From NCBI RefSeq assembly GCF_020360975.1, contig NW_025408669.1, positions 6,510,001-6,574,000 on the forward strand: a stretch of 64,000 nucleotides of DNA. The letters run 5' to 3'. Both the position numbers and the translations under genes were made by a program. The notes below the pieces were generated by a model, which had not been told where the DNA came from, searched no databases, and saw only the letters and a list, made by a program, of their open reading frames with translations. This document shows, one piece after another, positions 19,309-30,465 of the stretch. The DNA comes from Hirsutella rhossiliensis (Eukaryota; Ascomycota; Sordariomycetes; Hypocreales; Ophiocordycipitaceae). Within the stretch, counting starts at the first letter, position 1. Each line of letters begins with the position of its first letter.

Positions 19309-20391
19309 CTATGACTTGGGCGGGGAGATGGCACGCGCGTCAGTCTTGCCAAAGGCCTTTTGCTTATCGGCGTAGTCCTTGATGACGAGGGCGCACGCCA
19401 TGTCGGCGCAGAGCCTCCTCCGGCGCTGGACGGGCAGCTTGGTGGCAAACTCGAGGCCGCTGGCGCGCTCGACGGCCTCGACGGGGACCTCGAAGTCGGT
19501 GAGGGGCTTGTCGTTTGAGATGGGGGCGTTGGGGAGGACAAAGGCGCCAATGGCGACGTTGCCGCCGACGTTTCCGTCCTCGGCAAAGATGACCTTGTAG
19601 AAGTGGGTGGGAACGGCGACGGAGGGCGGGCTGCCAATCATCTCGTACTTGACGTACCACTTGTCGTCGACGGGGTCCTTGCGCGGGAGATAGAGAGGCC
19701 CGGTGACGATGCGGACCGAGGGATACTGTACGGTGAGGCGGCGGCAAAAGTCCTCAAAGTGGGCCCAGTAGTCGCGGTTGAAGCCCTCGCCGACCTGGGG
19801 ACACATGTTGGAGAGGTAAAAGGTGTCGTCCATGGCCCTTTGGGACCACTTGGCGTCGGCGGCGGGGACTTGGTGGCCGCGGTCGTAGCCGCTGCGGTAG
19901 TAGTCCCTGAGCAGGGCGCGAAAGGGGGCGGGGATGGCGTGGTCCTCGACAAAGGCGCTGTGCCTGCGGTCGGCGTCGCGCATGGCGAGCGAGGCGGGCG
20001 TGATGTGCTCGACGACCCAGTGCGGGTTGCGCATGCGGCGGTCGTAGCTGGATACCAGGGCCGACCTGGAGGCGATGTCGGACACGGGGCCGGGGAAGCC
20101 ATACTCGAAGAGGCCGGCCGGGTTGACGGGGGAGCCGGCGACGGCGGCGGTGGGTGTGAAGGGTGGCGCGGCGACGGCGACGGCCGAGGGTTTCGTCGAG
20201 GTTGTAGTGGTCAATGTGGTGGTAGAAGCGACCTGCGACTCGGGTTTCTTCACGCTGGAAGAGCCAAACGAGTAGACGGCTGCGGTGAGGGCAGCGCCGC
20301 CTCCGGCACCAAGGGCAGCAAACATGGCGAGAGTGGATTTGGACATCTTGACGGCGGCGGTGGCGGCGGCGTCTGGGTTCGGGCGTGGCAT
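19309..20391 (-). CDS. NUC1: Mitochondrial DNA/RNA endonuclease G family nuclease
   Basis: Sugar-nonspecific nuclease of the mitochondrial intermembrane space or inner membrane, linked to mtDNA turnover and cell death in fungi. Single exon, 360 aa from the ATG at 20391; a second in-frame ATG at 20346 (MSKSTLAMFAALG) is an equally good start and matches other fungal proteins. The N-terminus is basic and then hydrophobic (TLAMFAALGAGGGAALTAAV), as expected for targeting and membrane anchoring, followed by a Thr/Ser/Ala-rich linker. The nuclease domain carries the DRGH motif (YDRGHQVPAADAKWSQ, His about 173), the metal-site region FYLSNMCPQ and FNRDYWAHFEDFCR. Complete, with no obvious defects. 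Confidence 0.93.
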   Translation of the reverse strand: MPRPNPDAAATAAVKMSKSTLAMFAALGAGGGAALTAAVYSFGSSSVKKPESQVASTTTLTTTTSTKPSAVAVAAPPFTPTAAVAGSPVNPAGLFEYGFPGPVSDIASRSALVSSYDRRMRNPHWVVEHITPASLAMRDADRRHSAFVEDHAIPAPFRALLRDYYRSGYDRGHQVPAADAKWSQRAMDDTFYLSNMCPQVGEGFNRDYWAHFEDFCRRLTVQYPSVRIVTGPLYLPRKDPVDDKWYVKYEMIGSPPSVAVPTHFYKVIFAEDGNVGGNVAIGAFVLPNAPISNDKPLTDFEVPVEAVERASGLEFATKLPVQRRRRLCADMACALVIKDYADKQKAFGKTDARAISPPKS

Positions 20392-21298
20392 TTATAGGGG
20401 GGTGAAGACTGCGGTTTGTTTGCTGAGGAGGAGGTCAGGCGAGAGGGCGGGCAGGCGGCTGAGAATGTTGGAATTGGCAGCGGGATGGCTTGTTGCTCAC
20501 GAGGAAAAGGACAGATCCAGCGACAGGCCCATGTGCTGGCGGCTGCGGAGGCACGGGACGGAGGGTCGCACGAACTGCTGGAGCTCGGTGGGTGGTTTTT
20601 TTCCCTTGATGGGCCGGGCCGGAGCTTTAGCCGCGGTGGGTCAGGGGACCTGCCTGGCACAGCTCAGGGTACCGTGCTAATTACCGTACAGTACAGAGGT
20701 ACCTAGGTACGCATGTATGTACATGAGTTACGGAGTAATTACAGCTTCCCCCAATCATCAGCTTCTTCTCACCCACAAAACTGCCCTTGGCCCCGCCGAA
20801 GCAAGGGATTGGCCATTCCGCTTCGGTCAAACGCGCCCCTCCGCATGGGACGAGGCACAAGACGTCGCTCCCAGGTCACGAGCCTCGACGTCCATCGGGG
20901 CACATGTCTGGTCGTTCACCAGAGGGGGTCGCACGAGCGTTGTCCCAGTCTGCAGCTGTCTTTGCAAGTCATTCTTCGCAGCCGACTATTTCACCGTGCT
21001 GAAGCCGCTTCGAAATCACAGATTGCAATCTCCACCTGAAGAGACCATGACTTGGCTCAGCAGCCGGTCGCACGCCGCAAAGCAGAGACCAGCGGGTGTC
21101 ATCGTTCTGAATGAGGCCCGCATGGAGCACGCGTGCTCTCAGATATCCATTTTCTTATTTGCAGTCTCGAAACGTTTCCTCCATCGCCCAGCCAGCCATT
21201 AAGGGGCTCGTAGCCGTTGCGGCTCACCACTGGCATCCCATTTTCCTTGTCCTTCCTCTCGCGAGCAATATACAGAATGGCTGATTATGATGCATATT
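20392..21298. other. Intergenic region upstream of NUC1
   Basis: No supported gene. Contains TACAGTACAG at about 20687-20696 and the perfect 12-bp palindrome GTACCTAGGTAC at 20699-20710. The remainder up to the 3' end of the His/Cys-repeat gene shows only short overlapping open frames. Confidence 0.45.
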
Positions 21299-21964
21299 TT
21301 ACACAACAAATACGCCGACAAAAAGGGCACCAACAAGAGACGCCACGGCAAAGGCAGCGCCAAACGGAGCGGCGTTTCGGTCTCCAGCGCCCCTTACCGC
21401 GGTGCCTGACGAGACCGAGGGTGCCGACGTCGTGGACGCCGCGCCCGAGGGTCTCGATGTGGCGCCAGTCGTCGGAGACGCGGTTACCGAGGAGGCACCC
21501 GGAGGAGGCGTGGTCGGCTTCGCAACGCCGGACGGGCAGTGCCAGTGGTCCTTGTGCGGGACACAGGACGACTGGGCATCGTGGTCGTGGTCGTCGTGGT
21601 CGTCATGGCCATGGTCATGGTCATCGTGGTCGCCACCCTGAGGAGGAGGAGTAGTCGGCTTCGGCACCCCAGACGGGCAGTGCCAGTGGTCGCCGTGAGG
21701 CTCACACGACTTGGCCGCCTCGTCGCTGGGGCTGGCGGGGCCGGCGGTGGAAGTAGCATGGCAGTGCCCTGCTCCCGCTGATCAGGACTGGCTTCATGAT
21801 GCCGGGTTCGGTAAACACTCACAGTGGTCACCATGTGGCTCGCAGACGCCAGATCCCGTCGGCGAGGGGGGCAGCGTCTTGGAGGTCGGGGCCGCTGTCG
21901 GCTCCTGAGGGACGGCGACGGCCAGGCCCAGCAGGCCCAGGGAAACCCACGACTTGAAAAGCAT
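21299..21964 (-). CDS. GPI-anchor-like surface protein with His/Cys (CEPHGDHWHC) repeats
   Basis: Two exons on the minus strand, 21964-21823 and 21768-21299, with a 54-nt GTGAGT...CAG intron; 203 aa. Signal peptide MLFKSWVSLGLLGLAVAVP. Three copies of a Cys/His motif follow: CEPHGDHWHC (interrupted by the intron), CEPHGDHWHCPSGVPKP and CVPHKDHWHCPSGVAKP. Between copies two and three lies a His/Asp-rich run (GGDHDDHDHGHDDHDDHDHD). Then comes a Ser/Thr/Pro-rich stalk and a C-terminal hydrophobic tail (FGAAFAVASLVGALFVGVFVV) after small residues, typical of GPI attachment. Clustered His, Asp and Cys strongly suggest binding of zinc, copper or another divalent metal at the cell surface; that is inference. 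I know of no characterised homologue. Confidence 0.8.
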
Positions 21965-22018
21965 CGTTACTGGTATTGCAAACGAAGGCGGTGGGGAGGC
22001 GAGGCTAGAGGCTGTGAG

Positions 22019-22035
22019 TAGAGAGAGAGAGAGAG

Positions 22036-22080
<45 letters not shown>
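22019..22080 (+). repeat. GA dinucleotide microsatellite
   Basis: Nearly uninterrupted GA repeats of about 60 bp, 55 bp upstream of the start of the His/Cys-repeat gene, that is within its leader or core promoter (CT-rich on the coding strand). Confidence 0.9.
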
Positions 22081-22081
<1 letters not shown>

Positions 22082-25000
22082 CTGCTACGGCGTGACGGGA
22101 CAGGGGAACGCACGGCTGTTTATATATTGTACGCATGCACAGGGGATGGACGGGCCATGGCCGACGCAGATGGTCTGGGGCGGGCTTCCTAGTCGTAGCA
22201 AGGATTCTATGGGGCGGCCCTGGTTTTGCAGGTGCAGAGGCTGTCATTTTGAGCCATTTGAATGTGCATGCCGTTGGTTGGTGATGAAGCGCGAGGATCA
22301 GACCCCTGGCCATGACACGCTGGGCCAATGAGGAGCTGGTGAGAACCTCTTCGGCCATCAAGCAGCCGTGCAGAAGCAATGGAATCTGTCTATGTCTTTC
22401 CCCGCTCGTCTACCCACTCATGGTTTATTATTGGAGTCTACCCAGACGCCTTGCGTTGGTGGCGGCAGGCTGTTTTATTCTTGTCCCTGGCCGTCTTCGT
22501 GTTGGGGTCGCGGGAGCAACCGACGGGCCGTGGTCCCAACGGAAACTGCTGTGCTTCCTCGAGCTGGTATGAAAACGGGGATGCTCGGGGGGGCCCGCTG
22601 GGTGTCTGTCCTTGGACTAAGAAAATCTGCCGCTTTGAGGAGGCAGAGGCAGCCCCTTTGCCAACTTCCCACTGCAGAATTCCCGCGGCAGACGTTGCTG
22701 AAGACAGGGTTGGATGGTCGAACGGCCCATGCATGCCTATATACAGTACAGTACATGCTGTACATATTCAATATATGCAGACGTGGTCTTCCGGGCGAGG
22801 CCGGGCCTGGAGGGGACATGGGTTGATGCGCGTTGAAGCCTTGTGCTGTCTGTTCAGTTACAGTACATGCCGTGGTGTGCTCGTACGACATGAAGGATCC
22901 GAAGCAGGTTTCCGGCAAGACGACACTGACTCACGAGCAGCCAGCAGCAGGGCACCGAGGCCACGGCAGCCCAGGCAGGGCCCCAGGTTGACAAACATGT
23001 GGGCATGCATTCGTCCCCGTATCGTGTCTCTACGAGGACGTTCCTTGCACCGACGCAGCCACCGATCAAAGGCCCTCAAGGTGCATGGCTGCGGCTTGCC
23101 GGTGCCTTGGTGGAATTAGGACCCAGATGACAGATGTGGCTCGGGCTAAACAAGGCCGACGGCGGGCGAAGACGAGGCAGGGTGGACTCGGTGGAGAACC
23201 CTGATGTCGCACTCCTGCTCCCTCCCACCGGGGTCCGCAAAAAGGTGAGACGCCAAGACTTGGATTCGCAGTCTCTCTCCGTCCCGCTCTTGGTCTCTTC
23301 CTGTTCGGGTGAGCCGTTCCGGGACGGTCAAGGCCGGCGACCCTGCGGGTTTCTTCGGAGCGGAGAGCGAAGCCGCCAAGGTGCGAAGATGGATGGATGC
23401 ATGTTGAACATCAGGATTGGGCTTTCTTTTGAAAATTGAAGGGAAACAGTCGGGGCCCAGCTGACAGCATCACGACGAACCCGATCCTGGTGTGTATTTG
23501 GTTGAAGCAGAGCTCTCGAGGTCTTCTACTCGCTGCCATGCGGACCTGTCCAAGCCCTCTCTGATGAGACATCGTTGGCTGTCTTGACGGCAGCCCGTCA
23601 CATATACCTGGCCCGTTTCACAGAAGCGACTTGCCGGCGCCGAGGCCATCTTCCGCTCCCTTGCTGCTGCCGGAAGCACCAACCCTGATGCCAGCTCCCG
23701 AGTCCGTGACCCTCGGCAAGGCCACGACGCGTGCTCAGCCCGTGCTCGTTGACGATTTTTTTTTTCATATCGTAGCTCGCCTTCGATTATCTGGGATTCG
23801 AGGAATCTAAGTGCAGACGTAACTTGGATATTTTGACGATATTGTGGTATTCAAAGGGGGGATAATCCGGACAGGAAGCACTGCGACGGGTTGTTTGATG
23901 GATAGATTCTTGAGCCCTGCCGCCTCCTCCGAACAAGATGTATAAACTGGGGGACCCGCCGATGCTCGTCGACATCGGCTACCTTTGATCTGAGCGTTTT
24001 TTTCTACATCGAAAGCAGGGAAATTCCGTGCTTAAATCATCCGACATATTTTCTCGCTGGTTTACCTTACATGCTGCCCTCGTAGCGCTGTGCGGGGACC
24101 CCGGAGATGCCCCGGCGATTACGGCGCGGGGCAACAAGGCCGGGTCCGGAAGGCGCGCGGCGACGGTTTTTTCTTTCTTTTTGGCCGGGCGCGCCAAAGG
24201 AGCCAGCCAGGCCAAGGAACAGGTGCGACGTGAGGAGAGGGACAAGATTCGCTGGCCTCTCTCGTAGAGCCGCGCCCGGTGGAAGGGAAAAGGAGGTCGG
24301 GCAAGCAAGCTTTTGACGAGAGCGGGACCACGAGACTCTTGGCGATGACGAGATGCCGGGGAGGAGACGAATGGCAGCGGTGCTGATGAAGAGGCGTCGG
24401 CCACGGCTCCACTGGGGATATATCGCATGGGACGATATAGATTGCAGTGTTCGTGGATGCCGCGGCACATGTTCACGTCATGGCTCCAGATGATGTAGGT
24501 ACTCGTATGTAAGCACGTATAATGTAGGTACGATGCACGCCCTGTGGTGGTGACTATCAGCCGGCATGGGCTCGAATGAGATCTGAGACGGCACTCTGCC
24601 CCCGTCGAGCAGCTGATCAGTACGACAGGCCTGCGACGCATGGTTTGCTTGTTTTCAGCCTCCCGTTGTTCCGGCCCTTTGGCAGAGATGAGCCCGGCGG
24701 CCGCGATGAGGCGGGTCAGGGCCTCAGAGGAACGAAGCCGCGAGGGCCAGACGTTTGCCATCGGTCCAGCTGCTGTGTGTGTCTCTGTTTGCCGGCATCC
24801 ATGGCATGCATGGAAAAGCTGTTCAGCCCGGATCCGTCGGAGGCAGAGGGAAAAAGCAACGACAGATGCTTGCCGGGGCTGCATGGCGTCCGAGGACCTT
24901 GATGGCCTGTTGCTGCCTCGCCTCAACAGATGGACGAGAATAGAACAAGGAGAATAATAAGAAGGGGGAAAAAGAACCGAAATGCCCCGTCTCTACCGTC

Positions 25001-25406
25001 TCTACCGTCTCTACTCTCTCTACTCTCTCTACGGACTCTACGGGGTATTTAGTATTTACTGCTGTTTCCCTCCTGCCCGCCAACTGCCTACTCGGGTTTA
25101 GTGCACCGCATCGTCGTCACCTCTGTCTGTCTGTACGGACTACGGAGTACCCACCTCGACTTCCACCGCTAGCGCCCGCCAGTCGACGACGCCTAACTGG
25201 TAAAACAACAACTACAAGCATCCTCGTCCAGTTCCCTCCTCCTATCCTCCTCCTCATTTTCCTACTCCTCCTCCTCTTCTTCTTCTTCGCAACCCTCCTC
25301 CCTTCATCCTCATCCCCGTCCTGTCTCTACTTCTCCCTCACGCGCCCACGAATCGCATTCCTAAGCAACCGATCTCTCCTCGGGCACTTGAGGCCTCGTC
25401 CTCGCC

Positions 25407-25408
<2 letters not shown>

Positions 25409-25453
<45 letters not shown>
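25409..25453 (+). repeat. CGT trinucleotide microsatellite, about 15 copies
   Basis: Uninterrupted CGT run in the probable 5' leader of the ZIP transporter gene, about 130 bp before its ATG. Confidence 0.9.
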
Positions 25454-25586
25454 GCCTCTCGACGACACCAGCGACCCATTGCCGACCTCTGCTCCCTGCC
25501 CTGCGCCGCCACGACCGCCCGCTCATGACACCGACACCAAACCTCCCTCCTCCTTCATAGACTCGTCTCGAGACTTGAAGCCCGTC

Positions 25587-27271
25587 ATGGACCTCGTCGC
25601 AAAGGACCTCGACAATGACACCCGCGGGTGGATCATGTGCATTGTCAGCGGCATCGGTCCGTCTCTCATTGCTCATCTCCCGTAGCCATACACGCTGCTA
25701 ACCTCTGCCTGCCTGCCCACCAGCCTGCGTCTTTGGAGCCTCTGTCATCTGCGTCGACGTCCTCGTCCGCTTCTTGCCAGGCAAGCATAACTTCCGCATC
25801 GAAGAGAGCAACGCCTTTCTGGCATGCTCCCTGAGCCTCAGTTTCGGCGTCATGGTACGTCGCAGCTTGCCCCCGAAACAATTTCCCCTCCTGACTCGTC
25901 CAGCTCTTCTCGTCGCTCTACAGCATGCTTCCCGAGTCAAAGGGCTACCTCAAGGACGAAGGCTGGGCCGACCAGCCCGCCGGCTTCGTCATGATGGCCT
26001 GCTTCATCGCCGGCTTCTTCGGCATCCAGGCCGTCTCGAGATTCCTCCATCAGTACATACCCTCCCACGTCGTCGACTGCGATCACTCCCACGACCAGCA
26101 CCAGGCCGACATTGCATCCAATACTTCTCGACAGCCCTCGAGGACCAGCCGCGCCCGACGACGACTCTCCCGCACCCGCTCCCCCCATTTTGCCGCCAAG
26201 GACGCCTCGCTTGCGACCGCAGAGAACGGAGCTGTTTGTCCCTCCGAGTCGACGCCCCTGCTCGACCCGGACCGGGACGAGCCCACGAGCCTCTCTGAGA
26301 GGCATGCCACCGTCCTGCACGATGAGATGTCGGAGCGCCCCATCAACGGTCGAGAGCGCGCAACCACGACCGACGCCACCCTCACCCGCCGGCCCTCCAT
26401 GTACGATGTCCAGAAGCGCGTCATTTCCTTTGTCAAGGACACCAAGTGCAACTGCGACGAGGAGGGTCGATGCTATGGATACACGGATCCCTGTGCCCAG
26501 GAGTGCTTCAAGCACCTGTCGACGCGCTCCACAAACGGCTCGCGCCACTCGACCTTGCTCCGCACCACGACCGGGCCCTTTTATCCCTCGGCCGGCTCTG
26601 TCTTCCACGGCGGCCAAGACTACGACCAGCACGACGCCCCGGAGCCCATGAGCCCCAAGTTCCGCACCAGCCGGGCGGCGTCGCGCGATCCCCTCGACAC
26701 CACCGAGGAGCCGCACGCCTGCGGCAGGCATTCCCCGGTCCCCACGGACGAGGGCGACGTCGAGGCTCAGCACCATCATCATGTGCCTACCAACGCCTTC
26801 CTGTCCATCGGCCTGCAGACCTCCATTGCCATTGCCCTGCACAAGTTCCCCGAGGGCTTCATCACCTACGCCACCAACCACGCCAACCCGACGCTCGGCT
26901 TCAACGTCTTCATGGCCCTCTTTGTGCACAACATCACAGAGGGATTCGCTTTGGCCCTACCCCTGTACATGGCCCTTGGCTCGCGCTGGCGCGCCATGCT
27001 CTGGTCCTCGCTCCTCGGCGGCCTGTCGCAGCCCATTGGCGCCGCCGTCGCCGCATTGTGGTTCAAGCTGGCCCAGCGCACCCACCTGACGCCCAACGCC
27101 GTCGCCTACGCCTGCCTCTTCGCCGTCACCTCGGGCATCATGGTCAGCGTCGCCCTCCAGCTCTTCGTCGAGGGCCTCAGCCTCAACCACAACCGCAATC
27201 TGTGCATCTTCTTTGGCTTCATCGGCATGGCTCTGCTGGGCCTGAGCAACGCCCTGTTTGCTGGGCACTGA
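25587..27271 (+). CDS. ZIP-family zinc/metal transporter (ZRT3-like)
   Basis: Moves Zn2+ or related divalent metal into the cytosol. Three exons, 25587-25656, 25724-25854 and 25904-27271, introns 67 and 49 nt; 522 aa. The ATG at 25587 is the first in frame. Hydrophobic helices at the N-terminus (GWIMCIVSGIACVFGASVIC, FLACSLSLSFGVMLFSSLYS, FVMMACFIAGFFGI) precede a cytosolic loop of about 240 residues with DCDHSHDQH and a HHHH stretch. The ZIP core follows: HKFPEGFITYATNHANP (helix IV) and HNITEGFALALPLYM (helix V), then three helices. The long His-bearing loop between helices III and IV resembles the vacuolar exporter ZRT3 more than plasma-membrane ZRT1/2; that subtype call is inference. Confidence 0.88.
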
Positions 27272-27912
27272 GACCTGGCTTCCCTCCACCTCCACCCGCC
27301 CCCCGAGTCGGCGTTCCTATTCTTGGTGATTGTTGATGACGCTGCTGTAGAAGATGCGGCCATTGTATGACGAGCCTTGTTTGCGTCTTCTATTTTGTTT
27401 GTTTTTTGACACTCCTTTTTGAAACCCCCTGATTTTGGGCGCGGGTTTATAGACGAGGCGCGGAGTCTTGTGGGGTTTTCTGGGTCGCTGCAATGACGGC
27501 GAGGGCTCATGTCCATGTCCTCGCACTCTTCATGAATTCTGGATTGGGATGGGATGAGATGGGATGGGAAATGGGTTATGGCCAATGTTCACGATACAGG
27601 CATTAGCAGTATCATCATTCTGATTGTTGGTGTTTGTTTTGGACAGGAAAAACAGGCCTAGAACCTGAGCGAAGCATAAAAAGGGGCAGCTGTTGGCAAT
27701 ATCCGCCGACCGAGCCATGCATTCATCTACTGTCGTGACGCTTCTCGCTTCATCATCATTGTACCCTGCCCCTCGCGCCCCGGACTACACGGCGCACTCA
27801 CTGCAGCCGGGGCCTCACTGTATACGCATCCCTTTCCATGTCAAACCCACGTAGACCAGCTGGACGCATCGGGGTATTCTTCAAAGGTGACACCAGTCAT
27901 GGCAAGACCGTC
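27272..27912. other. Convergent 3' intergenic region
   Basis: Between the ZIP transporter and TFIIIA stop codons. Only short open frames. GGGATGGGATGAGATGGGATGGG at about 27546-27568 is a small G-rich repeat. Probably the two 3' UTRs. Confidence 0.45.
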
Positions 27913-29468
27913 CTAGGGCCCTGCCAGGGCGGGATCGATGGTAGGGCCCGAGGCGTGGTCAGGCGGCGGGTCGCGGGCCAGCAACAGAATGTTGGCCTCG
28001 TCGTCGAGCCACTCGTCGCGCAGCGGGCCGTAGTCCATCTGCGCGGCAAAGATGTCGTCCTGGGCCATGTCGGCGGGCCAGGCCGGCTGTGCGGGGTGGT
28101 TCTGCTCAAAGGCAGGGCGGGCAGGGGCCTGGGCCAGCAGCGACGTCGGGTCCGCCGGGTCGTGGTCTCTGGCCAGGTGCACGTCGAGGTCGTGATAGCG
28201 GATGAACATGTCGTCGCAGTGGGGGCAGGGGATGGTGTGCTTGGCCTGGTTGGCGGCGCCCGACAGGTCGTCGACAACGTCGGGCGCATTGCCGGCCGGC
28301 CTCGACATCCGGGTCCGCACGTGGCCGAGGTGGAGGAAGCGCACGTGGTCCTCGAGCCCCGCCTTGGAGCCATACTTGGCACCGCAGCCGTCGCTGTTGG
28401 ACCAGCCCTCAAAGTCGGGCCCGGCCAGGGCCGCCTCCCCGCAGACGAACCGGACGCCCTGGTGGGCGGTGCGGATGTGGACCTTGAGGTTGGATTTTTT
28501 GGTGAATTTCTTGCTGCAGCCGTCGAAGGTGCATGCGTGCGTCTTGCGCTCCTCGACCGACTTTCCTGAGTGGTGCGTCTCAATGTGCTGCTCGAGCTCG
28601 TAGCGCGACGACGACTTGTACTCGCAGAAGATGCAGTCCTGGTGCTCCTTCTTGAGGTGCTCCTGCAACAGCACCTCGGTCGTGAACCCGACCCGATTCT
28701 CAGTCCCCTCCTCGGCCGCCTTCAGACCGCATTCTGTGCACCAAAACTTGATTTCGCCGTGCAGCTTGTCAAAGTGTCGCTTGAGCCTCGACTTGGTGCC
28801 AAACGCCTCGGTGCACGACGGGTCCGGGCACTCGTGCGCCGGCATGTCCAAGTGTTCCTTGCGGACATGCTTGTGCAGCGTCTCCTTTTTCCGGAAGCTC
28901 TGCCCGCAGTCGGAGCAGCGGAAGCGGTCTGCACCCTCGTGGACCGCCTGGTGGCGGTTCAGGCGCGTGCCCGTGACGAAGCTCTTGCCACAGCCCTCGC
29001 GCTGGCAGACGTACTTGCGTTCGTGGGTGTGCACCGCCTTGACGTGCTGCTTCAGGTGCTTGTCCTCGATGTAGTCCTTGTCGCAGCCCTCGTACGGGCA
29101 CTTGAAGGGGCGTGAGTTTGTGTGCGAGTTGAGGTGGTCTCGGAGGCGGGCGGGGCGGTTGAAGGTCTTGGGGCAGCCCGGCCAAGTGCAGGCCAGAGTC
29201 TTGAGGTCTGAGGGGAACTTTGGTCTGGGCGTGGTGGCTGTTGTGACGGGGGTTTCTGCATCTGGCTCTGGGCTTGGGGTGCATATGTAAGACGACGCGG
29301 CCTCGTCATCGCTGTCTTGCATGTCTGGCACCGTCGAGTCAGCGGAATCATGTCATTTTCGCTGTCTCTTGGCCAGGCTCTCGTACATGGGCTGTCGCCC
29401 TGTGGCAAGTGCTGCCTCTTAGACGGCGAGGCCCCAGGCGGCTCGTCGGCTGCGCTGCGTTTGCCCAT
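27913..29468 (-). CDS. Transcription factor IIIA-like C2H2 zinc-finger protein
   Basis: TFIIIA binds the internal control region of 5S rRNA genes and recruits TFIIIC/TFIIIB for Pol III; it also binds 5S RNA. Two exons, 29468-29387 (MGKRSAADEPPGASPSKRQ) and 29324-27913, with a 62-nt GTACGA...CAG intron containing a CTGAC branch site; 497 aa. Nine or ten C2H2 fingers are visible. Typical ones are CTWPGCPKTFNRPARLRDH, CPYEGCDKDYIEDKHLKQH, CQREGCGKSFVTGTRLNRH, CSDCGQSFRKKETLHKH and CTFDGCSKKFTKKSNLKVH; the sixth and ninth have longer Cys-His spacing. Spacing and finger order fit fungal TFIIIA. The C-terminal 80 residues are acidic and Pro-rich. It is divergent from RPB6. Confidence 0.85.
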
Positions 29469-29835
29469 TGCGTGCCGTGATTCACTGCACGTCTACGAGC
29501 CTGTACAGGTTGGCAGTTTGATGGAGTGGTGGCAGAATGAGTGAGCAACGAGAATCAAGGCGGTGACCAGAACTTTTTACGGGTCGGTGACGACCCACCA
29601 GCCCGGTGAGGGCCGGTGAAGTCACCACCAGTCCAGGAAACCCACCCCACCTGCCGGTACGAGAGCGCTTCGGCGAAGCCACGGTAAAACCTTTTGGAGC
29701 TCGCGACAGGGCGACAATTTTTTCCCCTTCCCCAACTAACCTCCCTGGCCAAGCTGCGCAACCACCGCTGGCCCAGTCGACAATCTCCTAGGCTGACAAG
29801 TCTTCTCGTCGCGGCATCTTTCCACCGTTCCCAGC
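29469..29835. promoter_or_regulatory. Shared divergent promoter (TFIIIA / RPB6)
   Basis: 367 bp between the two outward-facing start codons. It must drive both genes, whose products serve Pol III (TFIIIA) and all three polymerases (RPB6). No TATA box is obvious. Confidence 0.55.
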
Positions 29836-30465
29836 ATGTCTGACTTTGGCGACGACGATGTCGGCGCAGGCGGGTATGCTTCGCGTTCCACGGATTGCGA
29901 AGTCTCGGCTGACATGGTGTGGTTGCAGCGATGAGCCCATGCTGGACGAGGACGTGACGGAGTTTTACGACCCCGAGGTCGCCGAGGGCGAGGACGAAGA
30001 GCACGCCGCCAACGGCGAAGACCAGGACAACGTCGTCGTCTCGGGAGATCCGTCGGCGGCCGCCAACGCTCTCAAGGGCGGCGACAGGGCGGTCAAGGAC
30101 AAGAAAATCCCCGAGAGCGAGCGCACGACGACGCCGTACATGACAAAGTACGAACGGGCGCGCATCCTGGGCACGCGCGCTCTGCAAATCAGGTACGCAT
30201 GCGTGAGGACGACTGCACGCGCGCGAAGCGGCTGACATGCTGGGGGGCAGTATGAATGCGCCGGTGCTCGTCGACCTCGAGGGCGAGACAGACCCGCTGC
30301 AGATTGCCATCAAGGAGATGCGGGAAAAGAAGATCCCGCTGATTGTGCGGAGATATCTCCCCGATGGCTAGTACGTGATTCTCCGGACAACATGGGGGAG
30401 CTTTGAAAGCTGACACTGGGGCACTTAGCTATGAGGACTGGACATGCGAGGAACTGCTGCAATGA
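29836..30465 (+). CDS. RPB6: RNA polymerases I, II and III shared subunit RPB6 (ABC23)
   Basis: Small common subunit that stabilises the assembly of all three nuclear RNA polymerases. Four exons: 29836-29873, 29929-30192, 30251-30370 and 30429-30465, with introns of 55, 58 and 58 nt; 152 aa. The N-terminal half is acidic ([20 protein letters not shown]). The conserved core is [60 protein letters not shown] and the C-terminal [13 protein letters not shown]. All splice phases agree and the length is typical for fungal RPB6. Confidence 0.96.

Larger units (their letters stand above)
21965..25586. other. Long intergenic stretch, no supported gene
   Basis: 3.6 kb. A 246-codon plus-strand frame at 22379-23119 and a 315-codon minus-strand frame at 24926-23979 lack domains, contain repeats or low complexity and overlap other frames; I do not call them. 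Features seen are the GA microsatellite at 22019-22080, TACAGTACAGTACATGCTGTACAT at about 22742-22766, TCTCTAC repeats near 25000-25032, and the CGT repeat before the ZIP gene. The last part is the promoter and leader of the ZIP transporter. Confidence 0.4.

Noticed and set aside
22379..23119. Plus-strand 246-codon open frame
   Set aside because: Contains GTACAGTACATG repeat DNA, ends in Arg/Pro-rich noise, and shows no recognisable motif.
23979..24926. Minus-strand 315-codon open frame
   Set aside because: No domain, no consistent codon pattern, and it competes with several overlapping frames in the ZIP upstream region.
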